NCBI GenBank assembly: GCA_958496175.1
Contig: OY292279.1
Span: 1,612,001 to 1,676,000, forward strand
Origin: Sisyra terminalis
Taxonomy: Eukaryota > Arthropoda > Insecta > Neuroptera > Sisyridae
Reading direction: 5' to 3'
DNA: 64,000 bases
Below the pieces are notes generated by a model. The model did not search any database. It saw only the letters and a program-made list of their open reading frames with translations, and was not told where the DNA came from. Positions 1 through 13,082 of the stretch are shown here, piece after piece (positions within the stretch are counted from its first letter, which is position 1; the number at the start of each line of letters is the position of its first letter). Position numbers and translations under genes: made by a program.

Positions 1-2745
1 AGTCAAATCTCAAACTCCAAATTTTCGGTGCATACTACCATTATTCAGTACTATAATGAGGTGATATTTCAAATTTTTATCTGGTCCCCCCACCAGAGAT
101 ATTGAGCTCAGAATATTACAAATTTGGAAAATTTCCAAGTTTTGTTATTTTTTATTTTAAAAAAACTTAAAGTCTCAGACCTCAAATTTTGTATTTAAAT
201 ACAACTAGTACCTAATTGTTAGTAAAAAAAGTTTCAACGTGTAGACTCTTTTCATTCCTTCACAATCTTTCAGTGAAAATTGGAGTTTTTAGAAATGAGA
301 TATAAAAATTTAGACTGAAATTTCACCCCTTAAAATTATATTTAGGTGAAAACGTTCTATTATAACCTTATAGCTTATATTTTTATGAACACATTGCTTT
401 TTGTTTCATTTTGATAGGACAAATAGGGCCTGAGATAATCAAGTTTCCGTACGCCCTTAAAAGTGTGAAAATGTCTGCGCCTAGTAAAACTAATATGGCC
501 ACCACCGGAAAACTAAAAACAATAAAATTAATTTAATGATGTATTTGAACTACCAACATGTTGGGGTGATAGCACACAAAATTTGTTTTTTTTGTTTTTA
601 AATGGTCGAGCAACCATTTCATTTATTTTTGGACCACTTTATTTGGACTGACCCTAGAGAGAATTAATTTATTGTTACAAATGAACAATTAAATGTTGAA
701 AGCTTTCCGTTGTATTTGTGAAACTTTATTCAAAAAAAATGCTACAGTATGATTTACTTATAATACTAGTCATTGTTAAGTTCTACTTTTTCTCATCTTT
801 TTGGTAGTATACTCTTCGGATTGCAAAAAAAAAGATAATTAATAACAATTTTATCGTCATAACTCTAATCCTTCAAAATTTAATTTTTACACCCAAAAGT
901 TTAAAATTGTCCTAATAGCTGCTTTTTTATATTGAAAACGCAAAAAAGTAGTATGAAATATACATTTTTGAATATTTCCGGATTTAATTTTCTATTCCAA
1001 TACTAACGATTATAAATTCCCAGTAAAAGATATTCAATATTGATTAATCAAACCTTGAAGGTATGATATTCATGAAAAATACACATACGAGTGTTATATT
1101 AAAGCATACATTTCAATCCTTTGCAATACTTATTAAAAAAAATCAATTTTCTTATATTTTTCCTTGACAAATATGTAAAAAATCTGCTTATTCCTTAATA
1201 TTTTCGTTTTTTTTTTTAATAATAAAAAGTCCAATTAAATTCAAATCAACATTTATTATTAACTAATTTTAAAACTACGTCTTATATTAATTCTTATATA
1301 ATAAGTAGATTTAATGAGCTTTAACCATTGACAGGTTATTATTTATTAGCAGCCCTACGCAACATTTTAGTTTTTATCATTGTGGAGCTTTTATATTTTG
1401 TACTTTTTCAGATCCCCGAAATCTGCGTATCAAAAATTGTATAAATAATACTTAAATGTGAAAAGGGTAATTATTTCCTATAAAAAATCAATGGTTTTAC
1501 ATAATAGATGATAAAAATCAGATCTCAGCTTTTTATATTTTTTTAATTAAGAAGAAAATTCAGGTTGTTTAAGATCTATTTTATTATTTCAAAAAGCAAC
1601 GTTTCGTTACGTAATTGTAACTTCCTCAGGCTTCTTGATTTACAAAATTAAATATTTTTAATTTCAATTCAATAAATAAAATAATTAGTTTTACATAATG
1701 TTGATCAAAGTTTTTTCTTGCATTGGAGACTTATCATCGTGTTTTAATGTTTGTAGCAAAAAATAAAAAGTTTCCACAATTTTGTCGTTGTTTTTATGAA
1801 AGCTCATCGAAAAGTATTACATTTGAGCATATGGGTTTTGAGGCAAATTAGATGTAATACTTTTCTTTATGCTTAATTCCTTGGAGCCAACAAAGTGATA
1901 TTTCAATGTTTGCATTTCCACTGCTGCCACACAGAAACTACGTTTTGTTAAATTTCACCTCTCGCTTGCTTTGTCTTCCTTTGCAGAAATTAATTTCAGT
2001 TTACTATGTAAACAAGGCAGTGTCTTCAAATATTTGCTACAATTACGTCATCAAGTATAAATCTTAATGGATAACACCGATTTTTAAAACATAATACAAT
2101 TTTCCGTTTTTATCGTTGCTCAACTCAATTTAGTTGGTAAGCAAAACATATTGACACATTTTTTCTGCAAAAACCAAGCGATTTTTTTTTTTGGTCGTAG
2201 ACTTATTTTCCAGAAAATTACTGAAACTTTCATCTGGCGCGACCTTTAAAATTTGAATTTTACGAATGGCGTTTGAAATACGAGAGCTTTGTTTTATTAA
2301 AAAAAATTTATGGGGAGCTTTCTTTTCCTTAAGTGACTAGAGGTATGTACTACATCATATGTACAGGCAAAATATACATATACATAAACATATGTATGTA
2401 TGGAAGCGTAATAAAGAGAAAAGAAGGAAAAAAGAAACGATTTTATGGACATTTTAAGAAGACGGAATAATATTAGTACTAAAGCAAATGTGATCCTTTC
2501 ACGGCTAAATTACTGCCTCTGTGTATTTTCGGCAAGATTTATTTTCGCAAAGAAAAATAAAAATAAAATCATTTCAGGACAGAGAACACTGATGTCAGTG
2601 AAGGGGAATCAATGAAGACGAAAATCGTGAAAGCGTTTATACAGAACCAGAATTCAAAAGATTGCAAGTTAGTTTTTCATTTACCAAATAGTAATTTTCT
2701 CGATTTGAAATAATATGCATAATATATGATTAAAAAAAATATTTT
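1..2745. other. AT-rich gene-free DNA
   Basis: No open frame with recognisable protein similarity is visible on either strand. The sequence is strongly AT-rich with many short homopolymer runs. Around 1560-1640 there is a motif resembling the ends of dispersed repeats: on the minus strand, CTGAGGAAG, then a short hairpin GTTAC/GTAAC, then GAAACGTTG. Nothing else is annotatable here. Confidence 0.6.
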
Positions 2746-2749
2746 CTAT

Positions 2750-4675
2750 TTCTCAGCATTAACAATTTATTTCAATAAATAAGAGTTAGAATTGTGCATG
2801 GAACCATTATTTGGTCTTTTTGGTGCATAAATTGGAACATCAAATTATTAAAAAAATATCATAAACCAACTTTTAATTGTGTATACAATATACGTGGGAT
2901 ATAGTGCGGTCAAATTTATCTATTATTATAAAGAGGAAAGATTTGATTGTATGTTTGTAATGAATAGGCTCCGAAACTACTTGACCGATTTGAAAAATTA
3001 TTTCACTGTTGAGAAGCTACACTATTTCCGGTGAACATAGGCTATTTTAAATTTTCAAAAAAATTAAGGATCCATACTAAAACTCCAATAATGTGTGAAA
3101 AAATTACCAAAAAACTTTCTTACATCGCGTGCGCTGCGAAAACTATTGGTTATAGAACAAAATAATGTAGTACGATTTTGCAGAACATATCATTATCTAC
3201 AAAAAATAGAGCGACAGCATATGTCTAATTATTATAGTTATGTCACAATAAGTGTTTTTTTCATTTTAAAAAATATATATAAATGCCACCGCTATAAAAG
3301 CTCTTTTATGTATACTTTGGGATTAAACCTCATCAAAATAAATGACTTCATATTTAAGTTTGCTTCAATACCATTATATAACTTTTTGAGTTATTCAATT
3401 TGAACATTCCATTCGAAAGATATCAGAAGTTTAAAAATTTAAGTTATTTGAAAAATGTCGTATGGTCACCCCATTTTACTTATAATTAAGACCAACTTTA
3501 TTGAACTTGGCGATATTTTTTATTTATGTATAGATGCTGAATGATTTTCAGATTATTTGGTTCACGGTAGGTATACCTACCGTAGGTATACGCAATAGAC
3601 ATACTCTTTTTAGTATTTATAAATATTTTTTGAAAATTAATTGATTTATTACATAGAACAATTTTATTCTTGCAACAGTTTATTAAATGTGTATTTTTAA
3701 AGTTGACAAAATAGTGTTTTCAGGTATGATTATGTTTTTCGTAAAAGAAATAAGAAAAATAAAAATTTTCATATACCACTACAAAAGGGCACATTTGAAA
3801 AGAAAATATAATCTACACCTACGTTACGCAGACGAAGTTGCGGGGATCAGCTAGTGTAGTATAATTTAATATAATAATATATAAAAATCATACCATTAAC
3901 ACAAATTTGAACAGAAGTTCAAACAAAAATATTGGTAACGTATTGCCTAGATACGTATTTCGATTGCCAAGCAATCTTCCTCAATGATCACTCCGTAACT
4001 GCTTTGTGATGATTGACAAAATAATCACGGATTGACCTCAATTTATAAGTCGTGCTTTTCTCTTTTTGCGATGTGGTTATGGAAGGGGGGGGGTGTTTTC
4101 AAATTTCTTTACTGTCACCAAATCTTTCGCAAGCAACCCGAAAAGTGCCGAATTTTGAATTGGTCCATTTTAGTCCCAATTTAGTATTTTTCCCTTTCCG
4201 AAGGATTCGGTGAAAGTAAAGAAATTTGGGAACACCCCCACCCCACCCCCCTCCATAACCACATCGCAAAAAGAGAAAAGCACGACTTATAAGTTGAGGT
4301 TAATCCGTGATTATTTCGTGAATCATCACAAAGCAGTTACGGAGTGATTCAAACTACTTGATGATCACTGAGGGAGATTGCTTGGCAATCGAAATACGTA
4401 TCTGGGCAATATGTCACGAATATTTTTGTTTGAACTTTTGTTTAAATTTATGTTTATGGTATTATTTTCATTTATTATTCTATTAAATTATACTACATAA
4501 ATTGGACCGCAATATATCCTATATATTGTATACACAATTAAAAGTTGGTTTATGATATTTTTAATAATTTGATGTTCCAATTTATGAACCAAAAAGACCA
4601 AATAATGGTTACATGCACAATTCTAACTCTTATTTATTGAAGTAAATTGTCAATACTGAGAAATAGAAAGTATTT
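2750..4675. mobile_element. Palindromic (foldback) MITE, copy 1, split by a Helitron
   Basis: The outer arms are inverted copies of each other: about 2750-2918 matches the reverse complement of about 4495-4675, including the shared words for ATTATTTGGTC, TTTTAATTGTGTATAC and CCAATTTATG. The interior holds further inverted segments: 3895-3985 against 4365-4455 (core CGATTGCCAAGCAATC), and 4055-4110 against 4225-4285, with a G9 tract opposed by C-rich tracts. Without the Helitron at 2919-3854 the element is about 990 bp. No coding capacity is visible, so it is a non-autonomous foldback or MITE. Related copies lie at about 28155-28405 and 42590-42985. Confidence 0.8.
2919..3854 (+). mobile_element. 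Non-autonomous Helitron, copy 1 (936 bp)
   Basis: It starts with TC (TCTATTATTATAAAGAGG) and ends with CTAG, preceded by GAAGTTGCGGGGATCAG. It lies between an A (2918) and a T (3855), which are the Helitron terminal and target rules. The first about 200 bp (GGCTCCGAAACTACTTGACC) and the last about 300 bp match the element at 31478-33004. The interior differs and encodes no Rep/helicase protein. The host is the palindromic MITE, whose unbroken sequence is seen at about 42630-42650, so both junctions can be placed to the base. Confidence 0.85.
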
Positions 4676-5440
4676 TTTTTCATCATATATTCTGCATATT
4701 TTTGTGCATATATCATTCTGCATATACCAACTGTTCAAAGTCAGCGAAAAAATCTTATTTTGATTATACAACTTTCAGTTGATAAACATTGAATTTTTTT
4801 TGACAATTCAATTTTTAAACTCGAAAATTTTTCCACAGGTAATTAGAGGTGAATAAAATTTAATTTTTAAAGAAGTTTTTATAAAATAACGAAACGTTTA
4901 ATCAGCTATAAATTATAATTTAAATTAAATAACGATTACTTTCCTTTTATTCCGTTTCTCTACAATGTTTGATTTTTGTTGGGAGTAATGAAGTAAAACT
5001 CCGCATTGATTAAGTGAAAGAGGAAATTCTGATTGTTGTAAAATATTCAAATTTACTATCTATAATCGCTAATCTGACACATATTTATTATTGTTTCATT
5101 AATCCCCACAGGTGCCCCTAATATCTCTATGTAGTATGATACCCACATAGATACACACATTATAAGTCTATATCGAGAATCGAAACATTGATTTTGTGTT
5201 AGAATATTAAATTTTTCGACCGTAACAATGAAAAAGGGACAAATCGTTTCACATTTCGATTTTTCACGTGAAACGGAGAGAAAATTTGGGAAAATTGGTT
5301 GTAAAAATTTGCAGTGAGGTTTACAAGAAATTGCGGAGGAATCATTTTTATTTTTAATAGAATTTTTTTCAATGTAGTTGTCAAAGAAATGGTTTTTTTT
5401 TTCGTGGAAACGTATGCACTTACCTTCCACGTGTTATGTT
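4676..5440. other. AT-rich spacer
   Basis: No recognisable gene. Short overlapping open frames exist on both strands at 5056-5712, but none resembles a known protein and they overlap one another in different frames. Confidence 0.5.
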
Positions 5441-6100
5441 GTAGAAGTAGAATCCTAGAAGCGATCGGTGGTCGTTCAGTAGTGGCAACGACCGGCCTCA
5501 TGCCAGACCCAATTCCCTCGCCGCTTATTCAGCTGCACTCGATGCATTCGAATCATTTCCATCAAATATCAACCACCACAAAGTTTCCAGTTTTCCACAC
5601 ACTATCATCTCTCATAACAATCGAACAATTTTCACACAATGCACCCACTTTTCATTCATCCAAAAAAATTAGGAAAATTTTTTTTTTGAAAAGTGCCAAA
5701 TCAAATAAATAAATTTAAACAACAAAAAAAAAAACTAGAAAAATGTTCAAGATTTGTATATCTATAAAATAATGCCTACAACTATATTGTTGTTGAAGAG
5801 AAGAGAACAACAATGGTGTTCTACATTGTTTGTTTTCGATCGTAGCAAGCACCGTAGTAGACTGGCGGTGCTGTCGACGTTCAACGACGTCGCTGGTTGC
5901 ATATACTCGAGAAGACGTCTACCCCAGCCTCACTTTCGACGCCTTTCTACCCCAATGTTAATCTATCCCACTCTGGGTATTTCAAATCGGTAACAATTGG
6001 ACCATCGTAAGTCACTCTCTATCTCTTTCGAAACCCTTTTACGCCATTGTACAACGGTTGGCGCAAACGTACACACGCTCAACTTTGTTATCATAACAAT
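5440..6100. other. GC/CpG-richer island, possible untranslated exon
   Basis: This block has clearly more GC and CpG than its surroundings, with words such as GTCGACGTTCAACGACGTCG and repeated CGATC/CGACC. It begins after an acceptor-like TTATGTTGTAG (ending about 5443) and carries a donor-like CATCGTAAGT near 6004-6013. No reading frame spans it and no protein domain is recognised. It could be a non-coding exon, a promoter or a regulatory island. Confidence 0.3.
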
Positions 6101-6193
6101 GATAATGTTTTCATTTTTTCTCGATTGCGTTTCTCTTCGAATATTGAAATGCATTCAAACGTTAAATCTACCAAAAAAAAAAAAAAAAAAAAA

Positions 6194-7540
6194 CAGAAAA
6201 TAATAATAAAAATTTGAATTTTTCCACCCTCTAAAATTCTTCATCCCCATTTGAATCGATAATATAATCAACGTTGCATAAAAAAATGATTTTTGATCTC
6301 GGCAACAATAAACAACCATTGGCCTAGCCATTTCATTGTTTCAAATCAATGGATTTTTGCTGAAGATATTTTGTAATCAATTCTTAACTTTCGTAAATTT
6401 TATAACATTAAAGCTTAAAGCTTAAGATTTGTGTTTCAGTCTACAAAATCAAAGAATCTTTTCTATAAGAAAATACATTTTGATTCACAAAAAATGAAAC
6501 GAAAACTTTTATACGAAACATTTTTTTTTTCTTTTATTTACTTAATGAGACCATCTTGAGTGAGTGAATGATTTGCTGCAGGCAAAATAAGCTTTGCTTT
6601 CAATTCAAGTTTTGCTGAAGTTGTTGCAAAAAGATAATAAAAACATAAATATATATTTACTCTCTATTCAACAATTATTTTATAGTTGAATACATTCTAA
6701 ACTAAATTAATATTCAATGATATTTAGAGATATTTAAATTTAATTCAAAAAAATTTCAGTGTTTGTTTAAAGGCAAAAGCTCTGAAGAATTTTCATCAAC
6801 AAAAAATGCTTGACGTTGGTGAAAAAATGAGCTTTTCTCTGTCTGTTTTCATTGAAAATAAATTTTAAAACGCAATATTTTTATTATGTTCAAACATTTA
6901 ACCATATATATATATATATATATATATAGTAATACCACACAGAGATGCGGTCGTCGATATTTTAATTAAATTTGAGATTCTCAATCGCCATTCCAGAAAT
7001 ATCGATTATTGTGATTTGATTTTCATTCTACAGTAGAAAGTTTTTATTATAAAAAAAAAAAAAAAACTTTTTTTCGTTAAATTTTACGTTATTTTCAAAG
7101 GCTTTCATATGAAATAATTTCTGTAGATTTTATGGACCATATTTGCAACGACAATGTTGCAATTGACAATTTGTTGCAAAATATAAATGTATAAATGTAA
7201 CTCATACTTTATCCATACGAGTCAATAAAAACATTTTTATTATTCTCTCTGCATTATATTAATATTATAATAAAAGAACAATATTTTATGTATAATTCCT
7301 TTGTTAATATTGTCCATATTTTATTTACTTTCTTTTACAAAAATAATCCTCTACATAAAAAAAAAACATCTTTTCAATTTAATCACATAATGAAACTTTG
7401 TAGTTAATTCTCACAAGATGAAATAGAATAAAAAAAAAATTTATACTTCTGAAAATTGAAAAATAACATTTCTATTTGAAAAGTTAACTTTATAGTTTTT
7501 TTTTTATGTATTGGTTCATTATTGCTTGAAAAAATCTTGG
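6194..7540. other. AT-rich spacer with microsatellites
   Basis: No gene is visible. It is preceded by a poly(A) tract at about 6171-6193 and holds an (AT)n run at 6903-6928 and a further poly(A) tract near 7054-7068. Confidence 0.55.
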
Positions 7541-7544
7541 TGGA

Positions 7545-10310
7545 AGCTGTTATTTTATTTCACTTAAAACTAGTCATTTAGTATGTTTCAGTGTCGGTAT
7601 TTCTAAGTATTATAGAATTTCGCACGTACTTAGGAGTGCCAGTGATGGCTCTAATAATTTTCGATTGGCAGCGGTCTATGATTTGTAAATTTGAATTTTT
7701 AGCGGCACTCCAAAGTTGAACTCCGTACGTCCATATATAGACCAGGATCGATAATTCTAAAAATGGTGAAAAGTGAAAAAAAATTATAGTAGAATGAAAC
7801 CCATTGGAAAAGCTAGAGAATATAACAAAAATGAAAGGAAAAATAAATTACGGGCGATCTGAGGTCGGGAAGGGGGAGGGGGTGAGTTTTTAAGGGTAAA
7901 AAACGGTTAGTATCGATTTCCGGTAAAACTGCAAGTCCTATGAAAAAAAGTTAAATAGCAAAGTTGTAGGTAATTAAAAGATCTACAACTTTTGTATCGA
8001 CACTTTTTTCACATAACTTCAAAATGTATGTGAAAAATTCGGATAACCGAGTTTTTGGTTTTTTATTTTTTGCAAAAAAAAAATATTTTTTCACGAAATT
8101 TGGTGAAAACTTACCTTTGTATGTCCCAAACCTACAGTAATTTTTTTGATTTAAAATATTCATTTTTTCACCTTATTTTGACTTAATATCCAAAAAGCAC
8201 CCTAATTTTCAATGGAAAATTCTCACATCAAAATATCTGCTTTTTTAAAAAAGTTGGTGTGTTTTTTGTTTGTTGAAATCTCTACTTTCTGATGGTATAA
8301 AAAAAATATACACTACCATGGTAAATGTTCTCAGAAAATGCAAATAATGATAGGTTTTTTCTTCCACATTGGAGCATGTTTCAGAACCATGACAATTTGA
8401 GCATAAATTTGTGCATTTGTGCAATCATTTTTTGCATTTTCTGAGAACATTTACCATAGTAGTGTGTATTTTTTTTTATACCATCAGAAAGTAGAGATTT
8501 CAACAAACAAAAAACACACCAACTTTTTTAAAAAAACAGATATTTTGACGTGAGAATTTTTGATTGAAAATTAGGGTGCTTTTTGGATATTAAGTCAAAA
8601 TAAGGTGAAAAAATCAATATTTTAAATCAAAAAAATTACTGTATGTTTGGGACATACAAAGGTAAGTTTTCACCAAATTTCGTGAAAAAATAAATTTTTT
8701 TGCAAAAAATAAAAATAAAAAACCAAAAACTCGGTTATCCGAATTTTTCACATACATTTTGAGGTTATGTGAAAAAAGTGTTGGTACAAAAGTTGTAGAT
8801 CTTTTAATTACCTACAACTTTGCCGTTTAACTTTTTTTCATAGGACTTGCAGTTTTACCGGAAATCGATATTAACCGTTTTTTACCCTTAAAAACTCACC
8901 CCCTCCCCCTTCCCGACCGCAGATTGCCCGTAATTTGTTTTTCCTTTCATTTTTGTTATATTCTCTAGCTTTTCCAATGGGTTTTATTCTACTATAATTT
9001 TTTTTGGTCTCAAAAATTATCGACCCTGGTCTAATAGGTTTTATGATGGATTTGTATACAATGATTTTTGTTTCTCATTTTAATTTTAATTTCTTTCCAA
9101 TTACCAGGATAGTTTTTCAGATATCATGTTAATTTGTTCCTTTTTCTTCGGGATGTGTTCACGCCAGATTAATTTTTGGTCAAGATGCATTCCCAGATAT
9201 TTGACCGAGCTGGTTTGTGGTATGGTATGGATTTGTCGTTGATTCTGATCCGTGGACTTATGATTTTTCTTAGGGTAAACGTGACTTGGATTGATTTTTC
9301 ATCATTGAGTTTAATTCCCCATTGGTCACACCCAATGTTCCTGTAGGCGACGTTGGATTATCTTAGGATCTTTGTTGGAGTAAAGTAGAACTGTATCATC
9401 TGCAAATGTGGTAGTTGTAATTTGATCGTTTGTTGGAAGATCACTTGTAAAAATTAAGTATAATAGTGGGCCAAGAACACTGTCTTGTGGTACTCCTGCT
9501 TTTATGGTTCGCGACGAACTGAACTCCTTACCAAATTGAACCTGAAATGTTCTACTGGTAATATCGTAGCTGTTTAGAATTTTGTGGTATTGGATTGGTA
9601 GTCAGGAGTATATTTTGTCGAGAAAATCATTATGGTTGACTTTGTCGAAAGCTTGAGATACGTCGAGGAAAATTCCCGTACAGATTGATTTATTTTCTAA
9701 AGCATTTGTAATTTCGTTTACAACTCTGTGGACTTGTTCAATTGTACTGTGGTTTGATTTGAATCCATATTGATGTTGAGGGATGATTTGTAGTCTAGTA
9801 ATATCCGCATTCAAATTTTCCAATAAGAGTTTTTCAAAAATTTTCGAAAGGATTGGTAACAGGCTGATGGGTCTGTATGTGTTAATTTTAGATAGTTTTT
9901 TTCCGGATTTAGGGATAAGGATGATTTTTGCTTTTTTCCAGGAAGTAGGGTAAAAAAGTTGAGAATATGAAGGATACCTTGATGACCGCTTAATGGTAAC
10001 GATCTAAGTGCTTGTCCACTTATGTTGTCAATTCCGGGAGATTTTTTCAAGTTTGGCTCATTTATTTTATGGTAAATTTGATTTGATCTGATTTGTTAGT
10101 TGGTCCTTGAATTTCGACAGGAACTGGTGAAAATGTCTTCTAAATATTTGGCAAATTCCTCACATTTATCCTTGTCATCTGTCATCCAATCGCCTTGACT
10201 ATTTTTTGATAATTTGTTTGGTAATCATTGGTTTCTTAATGTTTCGGGTCATCTTCCAAATAGAATTGTAGATACAAGAAGATTTTTTGTATACAAAGAT
10301 TCTTGGTGGA
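7545..10310 (-). mobile_element. Jockey-type LINE ORF2 remnant (reverse transcriptase to C-terminus)
   Basis: Read on the minus strand, about 10290-9040 encodes reverse transcriptase blocks: a pre-RT segment with SIWKMTRNIKKP; then QYGFKSNHST and FLDVSQAFDKVNH; then GVPQDSVLGPLLY; then the catalytic FADDT block near 9390-9410. The C-terminal segment TYGVQLWSAAKNSN...DRCQSKIIRAITGTPKYV is at about 7600-7730. These are hallmark motifs of the Jockey group of non-LTR retrotransposons. The frame is broken by stops and frameshifts (for example around 9600 and 9810), and a 1.3-kb palindrome at 7738-9033 separates the RT from the C-terminal segment. No intact endonuclease or ORF1 is present, so the copy is 5'-truncated and dead. 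Confidence 0.88.
7738..9033. mobile_element. 1.3-kb palindromic element inserted in the LINE
   Basis: The left arm (7738-about 8350) is matched by the reverse complement of the right arm (about 8425-9033) with only scattered differences; the centre is near 8388. The termini are TAGACCAGGATCGATAATT and its inverse ending in CCTGGTCTA. The flanks carry a 3-bp direct repeat ATA (7735-7737 and 9034-9036); a TA duplication (7738-7739, 9032-9033) is an alternative reading. The LINE frame on the minus strand runs on across this point if the element and one ATA copy are discounted. No protein is encoded. This fits a non-autonomous foldback DNA element of Tc1/mariner or Harbinger style, superfamily undecided. 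Confidence 0.85.
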
Positions 10311-13080
10311 AGTTGTTGTTTTTTTTTGGTCTGAAAATAATCACTAGTATGAATAAATATTTGAAAGTTAGCAGACAATATAAGACTTAAGGAATCAGTA
10401 ATTAAAATTTGATTGAAATATGGAGAAAATAATATTATATGAAACCCTAAAATATAATCGTATGCCTCTTACCATCTGTACCTATAACACCATTGTGGAA
10501 AATTGTATAGCATTAATCGTTTTATAAGGTAATCGATTAAATATATGGATAACATAAATTGATTTGAGAAATTTACTTGAAACAATATTCAATAAATTCA
10601 ACATCAGAATTTCTCATTAGTTTAATAAATTTTTAAATTTACAGATATTCAGGTCAACTCTCTTCTTAGACATTGAAGTTACCCTCACACGTGTTACTGA
10701 ATATCTTTTCATAAATAATTTTCACTTCAATATAATTATCATAAAAAAAAACCCCCATCTTCATGTTATTGCTTAGCACATATAATTTGAATATTTTTTT
10801 AAAAAAGAAGTAAAAGCTAAACGTAACTTACCATATATTTCAATATAAATATTAAAGGTTTTCCATTGAATTAACGTTTCCATAAAAAATTTCCTCCGAA
10901 TTTATATTCAAGTGTCTACGTAAAATAAATATAAATCTTTCCAAGTTTTTACCTAACGAAAAAATTGCAAACACTTACTAGTAGGGCAAATAATTTTTTT
11001 CTCTTAAATGATTATTGTTGAATTATAAATTAATTCTTATCTGTTGAAAGCACGCAACTATCAATTTACAATCTTTGTGGCTCAACACAATTCTTTGTGC
11101 TATAATTTCTTTTTTTTTCTGTATATTAAAAAATAGGTCATTAATTATCCATTTTTTTTCCATCTCAAAATATCTGATATCCTAATATCTTTCCACCAAT
11201 CATAATCCTTATGAATGCTAAATTAATCTAATTTTCCGTTCGCTTGAATGAACCGAAACATTCTTAATCTCCTGACCGATATTTGTACATCATTAAAATT
11301 GGAAAATATCTGTTACATTTTATATAAATCCAATTTGGGGATGTCGAACATGTTTTTTTCTCCAATTATTTATTGATCGTCTTTCATATTATGATTGCCC
11401 TTATAGATTTCAGTTCATTCGTTTGTAATTTATGAAATTTGAAGGCAGAAAAATATATTTTTGCGGTAAATGCGTTGCAATCTGAAGTAAATCTCTTCAT
11501 AAATATGAATATTTTATGAAGACTTGAATGAAACATAATTTGTAACAACCGTGTGATATTTTAAGCTTATGTCACAAATTTTTTTCTTTGGAATATAACA
11601 GGAAAATTAATTTATTTAAAGTTGTTTAAATTGGACGTTTTAATCATGTTAAATAATTAATATTGCTCACTTAAATTTACAAGCTTTTATCTAGAGCTGA
11701 ACTTTGCACACTGTAAATCGTTGTACATTACTCTCTATATGTACAGTGTTGCATTCCACTTGTCATTTGCAAAACCGCATATTATTCTCGAGCTCACGTC
11801 CACATATTCCATTGTAATAAATTAAATGACAATGTATGATAAAGGTATATAGGGAATGTATATTTTTATTAGCGGAAAATGACAACATGTTTTAATTTCT
11901 GTTTTTGCATTTATGTCACAAAATATAAGTGCATCGAAAACCAGTAGTTTGTAATATCTTGTTATCCCAAATATTATGATTAAGGCAAAACGTTTCAATC
12001 CTCTGAAGTAAAATGAAAGTTATAAAATTATGAATGTCTTGTTGAAAACATTTCGTAATCAAGGAAAAAGTATGAGCTTTATAAAATATTTCAAGTGACA
12101 ATTTTTAACTCAAATAACTATAAATCATTATTGGAAATTAATGAAATCAAATACGTTTGCAGCAAAGAATGTAAAATGCATTCCAAATTTAAATAACTAG
12201 TGAAATAAAGTTCAAATTACAGGCTTATAGAAAATGATCTTGTCGTTGTTTGGAAACCATTTACGAGAAAATACAATTAGTCATAAATAAGGGTTTGGTA
12301 TTTGTAGCACAGATATATAATATATCTGCGGAAAACACAATTAAATTAATTTTGGGTGAAAGACTTATGCAAAAGGGTTGGAATTTCATTGGTCGAGAGC
12401 AATCACGAAATTTCAAAAGGTGCAAATCAAAGGAATTGTATTTTGCATTTGAATAAAATTTGCATTTAAGTTTATCAGCTCGGGTATTTAAAATTTTAAA
12501 TTTATGCACCAAAACATTTTTGTTTTACAACAACATGTGCTCTTTTCAAACCAACGATATTTTTTTTACATTTTCCCGTCAATAATTGATGGTTTCAATC
12601 ATATTCTGTTTCTTCCAGAAGAAATAATTTGCAGTAATGGTGGAATAGGTAGATTGGTGAAATAATTAAATTTCACTGGGTTGGTTCATTGAATTTTTTT
12701 TTCTTTTTTTGAAAATTAATATAAAACTAACGGAGTAAATACGAAACCAATAGTCGAGACCAATGATGGACCCAGCTTCCACATCCAATTCTACACAAAG
12801 GTGAAGGGAGGAATAATTACTTTAGTTTCTTTAGATTTAGTTTTAGACTTAAGAGTTGTAATGAATTTTGTTAGAGAAATATTTATATCTGATTCAGAAA
12901 TTATAAATAAAAATGATACCAAAAAAAAAAATTTCATTCTTCGTAGCCCTATTTTTGTCTTTTCTCTATTTGTATCAGTTTTATATCTACGTAAAATTAA
13001 TATATGAATTAATTATATGATAAAGATTCTATTTGCAGAAAACATATTCATTATAGTCATTGTTTAACAATCAAATTAAA
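10310..13080. other. AT-rich gene-free DNA
   Basis: No open frame with protein similarity and no large repeat is apparent. Short open frames near 11916-12512 and 12801-13007 look random and overlap on opposite strands. Confidence 0.55.
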
Positions 13081-13082
13081 TA

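Noticed and set aside
3095..3403. 102-codon frame inside the first Helitron
   Set aside because: There is no likeness to Rep/helicase or any other protein, and the corresponding region is not kept in the second Helitron.
4360..4425. Hammerhead-ribozyme-like core in the foldback MITE (CTGAGGA, hairpin GATTGC/GCAATC, GAAA; similar patterns in the copies at 28.2 and 42.8 kb and near 1600)
   Set aside because: One extra A lies between CTGAGGA and the hairpin, and the third stem cannot be placed next to GAAA with the right spacing. A covariance-model search and an in-vitro cleavage test would decide.
7530..10345. Similar words TCTTGGTGGAAG at 7540 and 10297 as a long direct repeat flanking the LINE
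   Set aside because: Similarity is limited to about 25-30 bp with mismatches and does not sit at identifiable element ends, so it is not a convincing target duplication.
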